DNA of 64,000 nt from Kordiimonas aquimaris (GTDB taxonomy: Bacteria > Pseudomonadota > Alphaproteobacteria > Sphingomonadales > Kordiimonadaceae): positions 62,001 to 126,000 of the forward strand of contig NZ_JAOBPO010000006.1 of NCBI RefSeq assembly GCF_025574485.1. Reading direction: 5' to 3'. This document shows, one piece after another, positions 43,699 to 53,377 of this stretch; position 1 is the first letter of the stretch, and each line of letters begins with the position of its first letter. Below the pieces are notes generated by a model, which saw only the letters and a program-made list of their open reading frames with translations, did no database searches and was not told where the DNA came from. The position numbers were made by a program, and so were the translations under genes.

Positions 43699-46341
43699 AT
43701 GAAACTGAATAATACAAAACTTAAAATGGCACTTCTGGCGTCAACCGTCTTCCTGGTGCCAACGCATGCCTTTGCTCAGGAAAATCCTGACCAGGAAGAG
43801 GACCGGGAGCAAGCAGCAAGGTTTGCTTTGCAAGGTCTTGATGTTGAAGAAATAACTGTAATCGGAAGATATATTCCTGACGAAAAGCGAGCAACGTCAG
43901 AGATATCAAACATTCTTGATGCCGAAGCCTTTACTTTAGCGGGAGACGGCGATGTTGGTTCTGCTTTGCAGCGCTTGCCCGGCTTGTCTTTGGTGGGCGG
44001 TAAATATGTTTATGTGCGCGGTCTTGGAGAGCGTTATTCAGCTACGCTTTTGAACAATTCAGGTATTCCTAGTACTGAACCACTGCGCAAGGTTGTACCG
44101 CTTGATATTTTCCCGACAGCAATTATTCAAGACGTTCTGGTTCAAAAAACATACTCTGCAACATATCCAGCGGAATTTGCTGGTGGTGTGATCGATATTC
44201 GCACCAAAAAAGTGCCTGATGATTTTGTACTGGAAATCGGTATTTCAGGAAAATATAACAGCGAAGCTACCGGAAAAACGGGCCTTAGTTATGATGGCTC
44301 GAATTCAGAAATTTTCGGTTTTGGCGGCTCTTTGCGCACAATACCAAGTGAAATCCTGCAAGATGTGACGCTAGAAAGCTTGACGCCTGATCAGCTTGAG
44401 GCCGCCGGAGAAGCTATTCCAAACATCTTTTCGATTGATAACGAGTCACTTTATCCTGGTTTAGGTTTTAACGCGATCTACGGCGACCGTTTCGAGGTCG
44501 GTGACGAGGGCGCGTTTGGCTTCTTTGCTGCTGTAGACTATGATGTGAATACGCGTAACCGTGTCGGTGTCCGCCGTGATTTTAACGTCGACAACTCAGG
44601 CCCTGTAGAGAACTTCAATTTCGCTCCAGAGATTTGTGATCGAACGGGCTTTGAAGGTGGCGGTGATGATTGTGGTTTACGTCAGACAAACCTTGATGTT
44701 GCCTTAAATGGTATTCTGTCGCTCGGTTATGAATTCAACTCAAGCCACTCAATCAATTACACAGGCACTGTTCTTCGTCAGTCAACAAAACGTTCATTGA
44801 TTGAAAAAGGTATTTTTGCTGCTGAACGTGATGCTCTTAGAACACGTTCGACAATTGACTTTATTGAAAGTCAGGTTTGGACCAATCAGTTAAGCGGCGA
44901 GCACAATGTTTCGCTATTTGGTGATAGTGATACTTTCCAGGAAGCAAAAATAGAATGGCGTGCGAATATCTCACGTTCTGACCGTGATGCGCCTTTGCGC
45001 CGTAATACGGTTTATGAATTTGATGATGTGCTTGGTGAATTCCTTATTTTGGCTCGCCCTGATGGTAATGTCACATCATATAGCGCACTTGATGAAGAAA
45101 CACGCGAGTTCGGGCTGGATATTGAACAGCCATCATATATTGGCGATTTTGCAGTCGATTTTGCTGGCGGTTTCACATATGCAGAAAAAGAAAGAAGCTT
45201 CGGTCTAGTTCGCTACAACTTTGCCATTCCTTCTGGTGCTTCAACTGATTTGCGCAGACTTGCACCAGAAATTATCTTTGGCCCTACAAATATTGACCCT
45301 AACGGTATTCGTTTAACCGAGATTTTTGATGCCTCTGATTTTTACGATGCAACGTTTGAAAACATTCAGGCTTATTTCAGTGCCGATATCGAGATTTCCG
45401 AGAAAGCACGCTTGTCTCTTGGTTTGCGTTATGAAGATTCAGAACAGATTGTAAATACTGTTGACCGAACAACACTTGACCCGATTCAGGTTACTCAGCT
45501 AGGCGAATTCTTGCTGCCTGCAGCCACATTTACATATGAGATCATTGAAAATATGCAAGTGCGTTTGGCATACAGCCAGACCATTACACGTCCTGATCTA
45601 CGTGAACTTTCTGTTGCCCCGTTTATTGATGATGAGCGAAACATTACTGTTAGAGGTAACCCAACGCTACGTATTACCGAGATCAACAACTATGACGCAC
45701 GTTTTGAATGGTACTTTGACGCTGGTGAAAGCTTAACTGTTGGCGCTTTCTATAAAGAGTTCTCAAACCCGATTGAACAGTCTGTCACTGCTTTTGGTGA
45801 AGGCCGCCTGATTACTTATATCAACGGTCAATCTGCAGAATTAAAAGGTGTTGAAGTTGAGGTTGAAAAAATTCTGTTCTTACAAGATTGGTTCGATTGG
45901 AACTGGCTGGGCACGCGCGAAGTGTTCATGAAAGCAAACGCATCATATATTGACGGTGAAACAATTACTGCCGAAGCTGATCTTGGTATCGTGACAAATG
46001 CAGTTCGTGCATTTCAGGGGCAGTCAGAATATCTGGCAAACTTCCAGATTGGTTGGCGCGATTATGATCGCGGTGAAAACCTTGCGTTTGTTTTAAATTA
46101 TACTGGCCGCCGTCTTTCACTCTTGGGTGTTTTCGGTGCTCCAGACGAATTTGAAAGCCCGCCGATACTCTTGAATTTTGCATACAGCAAGGAATTCGAG
46201 GTTGGAGGTAGGCCGCTTACTGTTAGTTTTGAAGCGGATAATATCCTCAATGACAGTATCCGCTTCACGCAAGCAGGACTTGTTACCGAGGGATATGATT
46301 TGGGTACAACCCTATCGTTAGGCTTCAAATATTCCTTCTAA
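43699..46341 (+). CDS. TonB-dependent receptor adjoining the T2SS operon
   Basis: About 880 residues. The signal peptide MKLNNTKLKMALLASTVF ends near Ala-Phe-Ala-Gln, which sets the start at 43699 (43687 is also possible). A TonB box-like EEITVIGR, a plug domain (LQRLPGLSLVGGKYVYVRGLGERYS) and a 22-strand barrel ending in an aromatic residue (GFKYSF) follow. The plug is of the kind seen in Caulobacter-type receptors that travel with a large lipoprotein. The neighbouring lipoprotein may deliver ligand or be its partner. The ligand is unknown. Confidence 0.88.
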   Translation: MKLNNTKLKMALLASTVFLVPTHAFAQENPDQEEDREQAARFALQGLDVEEITVIGRYIPDEKRATSEISNILDAEAFTLAGDGDVGSALQRLPGLSLVGGKYVYVRGLGERYSATLLNNSGIPSTEPLRKVVPLDIFPTAIIQDVLVQKTYSATYPAEFAGGVIDIRTKKVPDDFVLEIGISGKYNSEATGKTGLSYDGSNSEIFGFGGSLRTIPSEILQDVTLESLTPDQLEAAGEAIPNIFSIDNESLYPGLGFNAIYGDRFEVGDEGAFGFFAAVDYDVNTRNRVGVRRDFNVDNSGPVENFNFAPEICDRTGFEGGGDDCGLRQTNLDVALNGILSLGYEFNSSHSINYTGTVLRQSTKRSLIEKGIFAAERDALRTRSTIDFIESQVWTNQLSGEHNVSLFGDSDTFQEAKIEWRANISRSDRDAPLRRNTVYEFDDVLGEFLILARPDGNVTSYSALDEETREFGLDIEQPSYIGDFAVDFAGGFTYAEKERSFGLVRYNFAIPSGASTDLRRLAPEIIFGPTNIDPNGIRLTEIFDASDFYDATFENIQAYFSADIEISEKARLSLGLRYEDSEQIVNTVDRTTLDPIQVTQLGEFLLPAATFTYEIIENMQVRLAYSQTITRPDLRELSVAPFIDDERNITVRGNPTLRITEINNYDARFEWYFDAGESLTVGAFYKEFSNPIEQSVTAFGEGRLITYINGQSAELKGVEVEVEKILFLQDWFDWNWLGTREVFMKANASYIDGETITAEADLGIVTNAVRAFQGQSEYLANFQIGWRDYDRGENLAFVLNYTGRRLSLLGVFGAPDEFESPPILLNFAYSKEFEVGGRPLTVSFEADNILNDSIRFTQAGLVTEGYDLGTTLSLGFKYSF

Positions 46342-46371
46342 TCGCATATAAGAGATCAATGATCTTTAATT

Positions 46372-46399
46372 GGCCTACTGCTGCGGCGGTGGGCCTTTT
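46372..46399 (+). terminator. Terminator between receptor and gspC
   Basis: A 10-bp stem GGCCTACTGC/GCGGTGGGCC (with G-T pairs), a TGCG loop and TTTT. It separates the receptor from gspC; read-through is still possible. Confidence 0.65.
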
Positions 46400-46408
46400 G
46401 TAAAACGA

Positions 46409-47287
46409 ATGATTATGACCCACTCAAACGTATCAGTGACTGTGAATTCAAATACTGAAATAACCTCGGTTAAAGCCGTTAGTGCTGTTCAAGTGCCTAA
46501 AATGGGGCGCTGGCTCATTGGTTTCATTGAGGCTTTAATGATCGTTTGTCTGGCTTATCTGATCGTGAGTGTTTTCTATGCGTTCATTGCACCGCGGCCT
46601 GATTTTGCTGCTACATTTCATGCCGCTAGCCAAACTGTTTCGCGCACTAATGAAAAAGCGCCCTATGACACTATCGTTGCTTTCGACCCTTTTTATCGCA
46701 AATTAGGTGCTGTTGAGGTGCAAACTGCAGCACCTGAAAGTTCGCTTAAAATAACAATAGCAGGTTTACGTGTTGGTGATGATGGAAGCGGTGCTGCGAT
46801 TATAGATGTACAGGGTGATGGGCAAAAGCTGATCAGCCTTGGTGAAGAAATCACACGCGGTATCACGCTATCCCGAATCTTCGCAGATCGTGTCGAAATC
46901 AATCGACGCGGCGTGCGCGAGACGGTTTATATGGCGAAGCAACCCACTATTGAACGAAACCAAGTTGCGAATGCATCACAGGCAGTATCAACTGTAGAAA
47001 GCAGAGGCAGCGGTGTTGACTTTGCTGATGTGTTAGCGCGTATAAGATTAGCGCCTTTGAAAGATGAAGCTAGCCGGCGGATTTCAGGGTTTCGCGTTAC
47101 TAATGAAACGCCAGCATCACTGCTTGCAGGGACAGGGCTCGCGGTTGATGACGTTATAAAATCAGTAAACGGTTCGCGTTTATCGTCATTTGAGCGTATG
47201 CAGGAGTTGGGTGAAGAATTACAGACTGCAACAGCTATTACCATTGAGATTGAAAGGCGGGGTCAAAAAATGACGCTGACTTTATAG
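46409..47287 (+). CDS. gspC: T2SS inner-membrane protein GspC
   Basis: About 292 residues. After a short cytoplasmic part, one TM helix (FIEALMIVCLAYLIVSVFYAF) leads to the periplasmic HR domain (SSLKITIAGLRVGDDGSGAAIIDVQG) and a C-terminal PDZ domain (SGFRVTNETPASLLAGTGLAVDDVIKSVNG). GspC joins the inner platform to the GspD secretin and helps choose substrates. The ATG at 46409 is chosen because the longer frame overlaps the terminator hairpin. First gene of the gsp operon. Confidence 0.88.
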   Translation: MIMTHSNVSVTVNSNTEITSVKAVSAVQVPKMGRWLIGFIEALMIVCLAYLIVSVFYAFIAPRPDFAATFHAASQTVSRTNEKAPYDTIVAFDPFYRKLGAVEVQTAAPESSLKITIAGLRVGDDGSGAAIIDVQGDGQKLISLGEEITRGITLSRIFADRVEINRRGVRETVYMAKQPTIERNQVANASQAVSTVESRGSGVDFADVLARIRLAPLKDEASRRISGFRVTNETPASLLAGTGLAVDDVIKSVNGSRLSSFERMQELGEELQTATAITIEIERRGQKMTLTL

Positions 47288-47298
47288 GAATGAATAAT

Positions 47299-49302
47299 AT
47301 GATCCCTAAAAATAGCACAATGGTTTTGGCGGCTTTCATTTTGTCCTTTAGCTTGTTCGTGACCAAAAGTGCTCATGCACAACAGTCGCAAATTCTAAAC
47401 TACCGCGATGCAGATGTGCGTGTTTTCATTGACGATGTTGCCCAACTCACTGGACGGTCATTCATTATTGATCCTCGCGTTAGAGGTAAGATTAATGTTG
47501 TTTCATCGACGCCTTTATCACAGGAAGGGGTGTTTCAGACATTTTTGTCTGCTTTACGTGTTAACGGATTGACTGTTGTCCCGACGTCGAGCGGTGCGTT
47601 TAAAGTTGTTCCTGATGATGTTGCTGCCCAAGACGCAGGCCCAGTGGACGAGTCTCGTATAGGTGATCAGTTAGTTACACGTGTTTTTCGCCTGAATTAT
47701 GCAGACCCGCTTGCTGTGCAAGCTGCAACCAAACCGTTTGTATTTAAGAATGGTAGAACTTTTGCGCGCAAAGGCATGCCAATTATGATCGTTACAGATT
47801 ATGCAGATAATCTGGAACGTATCAGCAAACTGGTTGCTACAATGGATGTGGACAAATCAGTCATACGCACAATTGCACTAGAGAATACCTCTGCTACAGA
47901 AATGGCAGAGATCGCGCTGAGTTTGTCAACGCAGCCCGGCTTCGAAGATACTGCTCGCCAAACAATGACAGCTATCCCCGTTGAAAGTAGTAATACACTG
48001 ATTTTGCGAGGACAAGCCGCTGTGATGGATACCTTCTTACCCATTATTCGCGATTTGGATGCTAACAATGCATCGCGTGGTGATCTTAGAGTGATATATT
48101 TACGCCATGCTAACGCCGAAAGTCTGTTGCCGACGCTTGAGGCTGTTACCCGTTCAATTACGCAAGCAGGTTCTGCTGGCGGCACTGCTGCTTCAGATGT
48201 GACGGTATCGGTATATTCAGGAGCGAATGCTGTTGTGATTAATGCCGCTGCTGAGATGCAGCAGAAAATTGGCAATGTTATTCGCATGCTTGATATTCCC
48301 CGAGCGCAGGTGCTGGTAGAGGCAATTGTTGTTGAAGTTTCAGAAGGTGCGGCAGAAGAGCTTGGCGTGCAATACATCCTGGCTGGTGGTGATGGTAGCA
48401 ACATACCGTTTACTGTTTCTAACTACTCTAATACAGCCCCCAATTTACTTGCTGTTACAGGTGCTTTGCTCGTTGATGATACCAACAGCACGACCGATAG
48501 CGATAACAACACAACTACTACCACAAACAGTGCCACTACAGATCTATTGCAGGGAACTGCAGTTGAAAGCCTGCTTGGTTTAAATGGTTTTGCTTTAGGC
48601 GCTTTAGGGCAGGCGGATAATGGTACTATTTTTGGTGTTGTGTTGAATGCGCTTAATCAGGATACAGGGAGTAACATCCTTTCTACGCCGTCAATTTTGA
48701 CAATGGATAACGAGCCAGCAAGGTTTTTGTCCGGTCAGGAAATTCCTATTACAACGGGTGAGGCACTAGGGAGTGCTAACGTTAACCCATTCCGAACGAT
48801 TGAGCGTAAGAACGTAGGTATTCAGCTTGAAGTCACCCCTCAAATTAACGAGGGTGAAGAAATTAGATTACATATTCGCCAGGAAATTTCATCCATTGCC
48901 GGCCCTTTAAGCGCTAACTCGTCAGAGTTAATTACAAATAAACGTGAGATTGAAACCACTGTTCGCGTTAAAGACGGTGACATTATTGTGCTTGGTGGCC
49001 TTATTCAGCAGAACGAAGCTATCTCGGTCGACAAAGTACCATTTCTTGGTGATATTCCTCTTTTGGGGCGCTTGTTCCGTTCAGACCGTCAAAGTGCGAC
49101 TAAGACAAACCTGATGATGTTTTTACGCCCCACAATTGTACGCACAAGTGAAGACCTGGCACCATTAACCGCTCGTAAGTACAACTACATGCAAGCGCGG
49201 CAGATTGGTGTTGAGTCACAATTGTCTATTGACCAGCTTGTGCAAGAAGTACTTGGCGGTGAGCCGCCTGCTGGCACGCAGCAACCAGTAAATAACAATT
49301 AA
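47299..49302 (+). CDS. gspD: T2SS secretin GspD
   Basis: About 667 residues forming the outer-membrane channel. The signal peptide ends near Ala-His-Ala. N0 (ILNYRDADVRVFIDDVAQLTGRS) and N1-N3 domains precede the secretin core (VGIQLEVTPQINEGEEIRLHIRQEIS and VLGGLIQQNEA). A Thr/Asn-rich low-complexity loop sits near residues 392-415 in the secretin region. The C-terminal S domain, which binds a pilotin, seems short. The ATG at 47299 has AGGA nine bases upstream; ATG 47290 is too near the ribosome site. Confidence 0.92.
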   Translation: MIPKNSTMVLAAFILSFSLFVTKSAHAQQSQILNYRDADVRVFIDDVAQLTGRSFIIDPRVRGKINVVSSTPLSQEGVFQTFLSALRVNGLTVVPTSSGAFKVVPDDVAAQDAGPVDESRIGDQLVTRVFRLNYADPLAVQAATKPFVFKNGRTFARKGMPIMIVTDYADNLERISKLVATMDVDKSVIRTIALENTSATEMAEIALSLSTQPGFEDTARQTMTAIPVESSNTLILRGQAAVMDTFLPIIRDLDANNASRGDLRVIYLRHANAESLLPTLEAVTRSITQAGSAGGTAASDVTVSVYSGANAVVINAAAEMQQKIGNVIRMLDIPRAQVLVEAIVVEVSEGAAEELGVQYILAGGDGSNIPFTVSNYSNTAPNLLAVTGALLVDDTNSTTDSDNNTTTTTNSATTDLLQGTAVESLLGLNGFALGALGQADNGTIFGVVLNALNQDTGSNILSTPSILTMDNEPARFLSGQEIPITTGEALGSANVNPFRTIERKNVGIQLEVTPQINEGEEIRLHIRQEISSIAGPLSANSSELITNKREIETTVRVKDGDIIVLGGLIQQNEAISVDKVPFLGDIPLLGRLFRSDRQSATKTNLMMFLRPTIVRTSEDLAPLTARKYNYMQARQIGVESQLSIDQLVQEVLGGEPPAGTQQPVNNN

Positions 49303-49307
49303 TCCTT

Positions 49308-50816
49308 ATGGCTGAAATGCAGGACATATCAGCGCAAGAAATTCCTAAGTTGAATTATGGATTTGCGCGCGATTTTGGTATTGCTGTAACGGGTGTTACT
49401 GAAGCAGGTATTGTTGTTGCCATTCGTGCTGGTACGGTGCCGCGTGCACTAACAGAAGTACGCCGTGTTGTTGGCGAGATCGTACAGATCGAGCGAAAAA
49501 ACCCACAAGAATTTGATGCACTCCTATCTGACCTTTACACATCGGACGGCTTATCAATTGAAGATGAGGGCGCTCTTGATGATTTGGACAGTGCACTTGA
49601 AGGTATGCCTAAAACGGCAGACTTATTGGCTAATGACGATGATGCCCCCGTTATTAGGTTAATAAACGGATTGATGGCTGAGGCAGTGAAAACGAGAGCA
49701 TCAGACGTGCACCTCGAGCCATTTGATAATAAGCTATCGGTGCGTCTGCGTGTGGACGGTGTGCTGGCTGAAGTTGCAAGTCTGTCTGCCAAACTCGCCC
49801 CATATATCGTGTCACGCGTGAAGGTTATGGCGCGGCTTGATATTGCTGAAAAACGCATTCCTCAAGATGGTCGGCTGTCATTGACACTTGGGGACCGAGA
49901 ATTTGACGTGCGCGTCTCAACATTGCCTTCAAGGCACGGTGAGCGGGTCGTTTTACGATTGCTCGATACCTCACAGGCTCACCTGACATTATCTGACCTT
50001 GGCATGCAATCAGATGTTCATAAGCAATTGAAAGAGCTGCTCAAAGAACCGAATGGCATTATCCTTGTAACAGGCCCTACTGGATCAGGCAAAACAACGA
50101 CACTGTATGCAGGTCTAAGTATTTTGAATGATCAATCGCGCAATATTATGACTGTTGAGGACCCTGTTGAATATGCGCTGGCTGGCATTAGTCAAACGCA
50201 GGTTAACAGTAAAGTTGGAATGACCTTTGCGTCTGGCTTGCGTGCAATATTACGACAAGACCCTGATGTTGTGATGGTCGGTGAAATTCGAGATCATGAA
50301 ACAGCAGAAATGGCAATTCAAGCAAGTTTAACAGGCCATTTAGTACTTTCAACTGTGCATACAAATAGCGCCGTTGCAGCAATTACGCGGCTGCGGGATA
50401 TGGGGGTCGAACAATTTTTGTTATCATCGACCATAAAAGGCATCCTGGCTCAAAGGTTGGTTCGAAAATTATGTGATAATTGCAAGGTTCCAGTAAAAGA
50501 CCCTGCTGAGTATATAGACAAGTTAGACATCTCGTTATCAAACGCAACAACCATCTATGATGCTGCGGGTTGCGATACATGCAATCATACAGGATATACT
50601 GGCCGACGTGGCATATATGAGTTGGTGGTTGTAGACGATACATTGCGCCGCATGATTCAAGGCGGGGCCAGTGAACAAGAGATGCAAGCACACGCTTTTG
50701 CTAAAGCAGATACGCTCAGTACTAGTGGGCAGCGCCTGATTGCTGACGGTGTAACGACTGTTTCTGAAGTGCTGCGGGTTTCCAGGCTGAAGGAGGCCAC
50801 AGGTGCCGGCATATGA
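49308..50816 (+). CDS. gspE: T2SS ATPase GspE
   Basis: A 502-residue cytoplasmic ATPase that drives pseudopilus assembly. Walker A GPTGSGKTTTLYAGL lies near residue 256, followed by the Asp box (TVEDPVEYAL), Walker B (RQDPDVVMVGEIRD) and His box (TGHLVLSTVHTN). A zinc site is made by CDNC near 389 and CDTC near 422, typical of GspE. N-terminal N1E-like domain is present. The 3' end overlaps gspF by 14 bases. Confidence 0.94.
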   Translation: MAEMQDISAQEIPKLNYGFARDFGIAVTGVTEAGIVVAIRAGTVPRALTEVRRVVGEIVQIERKNPQEFDALLSDLYTSDGLSIEDEGALDDLDSALEGMPKTADLLANDDDAPVIRLINGLMAEAVKTRASDVHLEPFDNKLSVRLRVDGVLAEVASLSAKLAPYIVSRVKVMARLDIAEKRIPQDGRLSLTLGDREFDVRVSTLPSRHGERVVLRLLDTSQAHLTLSDLGMQSDVHKQLKELLKEPNGIILVTGPTGSGKTTTLYAGLSILNDQSRNIMTVEDPVEYALAGISQTQVNSKVGMTFASGLRAILRQDPDVVMVGEIRDHETAEMAIQASLTGHLVLSTVHTNSAVAAITRLRDMGVEQFLLSSTIKGILAQRLVRKLCDNCKVPVKDPAEYIDKLDISLSNATTIYDAAGCDTCNHTGYTGRRGIYELVVVDDTLRRMIQGGASEQEMQAHAFAKADTLSTSGQRLIADGVTTVSEVLRVSRLKEATGAGI

Positions 50817-52020
50817 ATATCAAGCACTTGACGCACGTGGACGTAATCGCAAAGGCATTATCTCTGCTGATAGTGAGCGCGATGCACGTCAACAACTGAA
50901 AGCCTCCGCGCTTTTCGCAACAGCAATGGTGCCGGCAAAAGCGAGTATAGCTTCGCGCAGTAAGTTGTTTGATTTTGCTAACAAACTAAGCGCCAAGGAT
51001 TTAGTGCTGATAACACGCCAGCTATCTACCATGCTTGAAGCAGCTACACCGCTTGAAGAAGCGTTAAATATCATTGCAACAGAGGCTGAAAAGCCTGTCA
51101 TCCGGTGCGTGTTAACACGCGTGAGAACAAGTGTGATAGAAGGAACGCGCCTATCCGCAGCTCTTGAACAAGAAACCCAAAGCTTTGATCCGCTTTACTG
51201 TGCAATGGTTGGCGCTGGTGAAGCATCAGGCAATCTTGCTGGCGTGTTATCAAATGTTGCTGATCAGCGCGAAAAGACCGAAGAAACGAAACGTAAAGTG
51301 CAAACAGCCATGATTTACCCGATGGTGCTTGCATTTGTTGCGATTGCGGTCGTGACTGTGATGATGATTTTTGTTGTGCCGCGTGTCGTTGAACAATTTG
51401 CTAACTTTGGCGGGGAATTGCCGACGCTTACTATTGCTGTCATTGCAGTTTCTAACTTTCTAACAAGTTACGGTGGCAGCCTTGCTGTAGTATTACTGCT
51501 GGTAATTGTAGGGTTTGTACTTGGAATGCAGCAAGCAGGGTTTCGTTTGTCGGTGCATACGCTATTATTAAAACTACCTGTTATCGGTGGGTTGTTGCGT
51601 ACAGTTAATGCTGCACGATTTGCCCGCGCATTAGGCACGCTAATAAATGGTGGTAGTCCTGTATTGGAGGGCTTATATGCGGCGCGTGCTACTTTATTGA
51701 ATAAACGTATGCAAGCGAGCCTCGACACGGCTATTGCAGAAGTTCGGGAAGGTGGCAGCCTTTCTCAAACACTGCGCAGAAGCGGACAGTTTCCTGCAAT
51801 GTTGTCATACATGATTGCCGCTGGAGAAAGGTCTGGTCAGCTTGCCGAGATGCTAACGAAAGTGGCTGACTATCTTGATCGTGACTTTGATGGATTTACC
51901 AAAACTGCACTTGGGCTTCTGGAGCCTCTCATTGTTATATTCATGGGTGTCGTTGTTGGTGCAATTGTTATTTCGATTATGTTGCCGATTTTGCAGCTTA
52001 ATCAGCTTGTTCTTGCGTGA
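50803..52020 (+). CDS. gspF: T2SS inner-membrane platform protein GspF
   Basis: A 405-residue protein with two copies of the T2SSF domain and three TM segments. It starts at GTG 50803 inside gspE with a strong AAGGAGG at 50790. Characteristic text: LVLITRQLSTMLEAATPLEEAL, then KTAMIYPMVLAFVAIAVV-like membrane segment, and FARALGTLINGGSPVLEGL in the second copy. It forms the platform that GspE turns. Confidence 0.93.
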   Translation: MPAYEYQALDARGRNRKGIISADSERDARQQLKASALFATAMVPAKASIASRSKLFDFANKLSAKDLVLITRQLSTMLEAATPLEEALNIIATEAEKPVIRCVLTRVRTSVIEGTRLSAALEQETQSFDPLYCAMVGAGEASGNLAGVLSNVADQREKTEETKRKVQTAMIYPMVLAFVAIAVVTVMMIFVVPRVVEQFANFGGELPTLTIAVIAVSNFLTSYGGSLAVVLLLVIVGFVLGMQQAGFRLSVHTLLLKLPVIGGLLRTVNAARFARALGTLINGGSPVLEGLYAARATLLNKRMQASLDTAIAEVREGGSLSQTLRRSGQFPAMLSYMIAAGERSGQLAEMLTKVADYLDRDFDGFTKTALGLLEPLIVIFMGVVVGAIVISIMLPILQLNQLVLA

Positions 52021-52031
52021 GGAGCGATAAA

Positions 52032-52499
52032 ATGAAGGTGTTTTTAGCAATTAAGTCTTTAAAAGACCTGTTTGATAGAAAAAAACAGATATTGGCAAAA
52101 GACGAAGGTTTCTCGCTTATAGAATTGATGGTTGTGCTGGTCATTATGGGGTTGCTGACATCCATCGTTGTTGTTGTTGCTCTGCCAGGCCAGGACAAGG
52201 CGCTGATCACCAAAGCAAATGCTGATATACGTACAATTTCGCAAGCGGTTGATTTGTACCGTATGGATACGCTGCGTTATCCGTCAACGGAAGATGGGCT
52301 TGAGGTTCTTTTGACTGCGCCTAAGGCCGCATCATACCGAACAGAAGGCTATATACGTTCTATGCCCCTCGATCCTTGGGGTAATCCGTATTATTATTTG
52401 TATCCGGGTGAGAAAAGTACGTTTGACGTATTTTCACTTGGTGCAGATGGACGCCGCGGCGGCGAAGGTCTTAATCAAGATATTGGTAACTGGCAATAA
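52032..52499 (+). CDS. gspG: T2SS major pseudopilin GspG
   Basis: A 155-residue protein with type III signal DEG|FSLIELMVVLVIMGLL and the cleavage site after Gly. The body holds the Ca-binding GspG motif (LPRYPSTEDGLEVLL-like DTLRYPSTEDG) and GYIRSMPLDPWGNPYYYLYPG. It forms the pseudopilus shaft. The ATG at 52032 has GGAG upstream; a GTG overlapping the gspF stop is the alternative. The pre-leader is long (about 27 residues) and basic. Confidence 0.93.
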   Translation: MKVFLAIKSLKDLFDRKKQILAKDEGFSLIELMVVLVIMGLLTSIVVVVALPGQDKALITKANADIRTISQAVDLYRMDTLRYPSTEDGLEVLLTAPKAASYRTEGYIRSMPLDPWGNPYYYLYPGEKSTFDVFSLGADGRRGGEGLNQDIGNWQ

Positions 52500-52500
52500 A

Positions 52501-53007
52501 GTGAAAAATTGGCTCCATGACAAAGCACCTAGAAGCGAAGCAGGGTTTTCCCTGATTGAGCTGATGGTGGTTATGGTAATCATTGGTTTAATGACGAGTG
52601 CAGCGGTTATTCTGGTGCCAGAACAAACGCCGCCCCTAATGGAAAGCGCGCGTAAAGCCGCTACAACAATGACTGCGTTACAAAGACAAAGTGTAATGAC
52701 AGGGCGTGTATATGCCATTGATCTACGGGCAGGGGCGCTTGATGTCCGTTATCAGACACAAATGGGCTGGGCCAAAGCGTCAGGTGTAATCACTGAAAAC
52801 AGTATATTTCTTGAGGCTGCGGAAATCAGTTTGGGTGGTGTTCGAGTGACGAAAGCCAAGACTTCCAATGATTTTTTGCCACAATTATGGTTTTTGCCAA
52901 CTGGCGAGTTTCAATCATTTCAGATGGTGGCTGAAACAGATAGTGGACAGATATCATTAGATGCGATTGCGGGTCAAAGCATAAGGGTTACCTCTGATGC
53001 GCAGTAA
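52501..53007 (+). CDS. gspH: T2SS minor pseudopilin GspH
   Basis: A 168-residue protein. It probably starts at GTG 52501, one base after the gspG stop; the open frame runs into gspG but that part has no match. Prepilin site EAG|FSLIELMVVMVIIGLM precedes a GspH body with DLRAGALDVRYQTQMGW and LPQLWFLPTGEFQSF. It sits in the shaft below the GspI-J-K tip. Confidence 0.85.
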   Translation: MKNWLHDKAPRSEAGFSLIELMVVMVIIGLMTSAAVILVPEQTPPLMESARKAATTMTALQRQSVMTGRVYAIDLRAGALDVRYQTQMGWAKASGVITENSIFLEAAEISLGGVRVTKAKTSNDFLPQLWFLPTGEFQSFQMVAETDSGQISLDAIAGQSIRVTSDAQ

Positions 53008-53377
53008 GAAATGCAAGTTGAACACCGACACAGGCTTTTCACTTATTGAATTGCTGGTTGCATTAGCGGTGTTTTCAATTGCTGTTCTTGCTTTATTAGA
53101 AAGTCAAGGTAGCAGCGCACGCGCGGTAAGCGCGGTTAAAACGCAAACGCTTGCAAACTTTGTCGCTGATAACCGTGTTGCATTGTTTTCAGGCAGTATT
53201 GCTTTGCCTGCTCCCGGTCAAACCAATGGTCAAAGTGAACAAATGGGTGCAGTATTTTCTTGGCAAGAAAGCCGGCAGGTAATTGAGGGTACGCCCTTAA
53301 TGCGGATGACAGTTTCTGTCTTTGACCAAGAAAACATAGAACGGGCGTCATTAACAGCCTTCAGGAGGATAGATTGA
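52997..53377 (+). CDS. gspI: T2SS minor pseudopilin GspI
   Basis: A 126-residue protein overlapping gspH by 11 bases. Prepilin site DTG|FSLIELLVALAVFSIAVLALLES is followed by the GspI pattern TQTLANFVADNRVAL and a short body. GspI starts the tip complex with GspJ and GspK. Confidence 0.88.
   Translation: MRSKKCKLNTDTGFSLIELLVALAVFSIAVLALLESQGSSARAVSAVKTQTLANFVADNRVALFSGSIALPAPGQTNGQSEQMGAVFSWQESRQVIEGTPLMRMTVSVFDQENIERASLTAFRRID

Noticed and set aside
47799-48404. 201-residue open frame antisense to gspD
   Set aside because: It lies wholly inside the secretin gene, has a composition typical of a reverse-frame shadow, and has no ribosome site or family motif.
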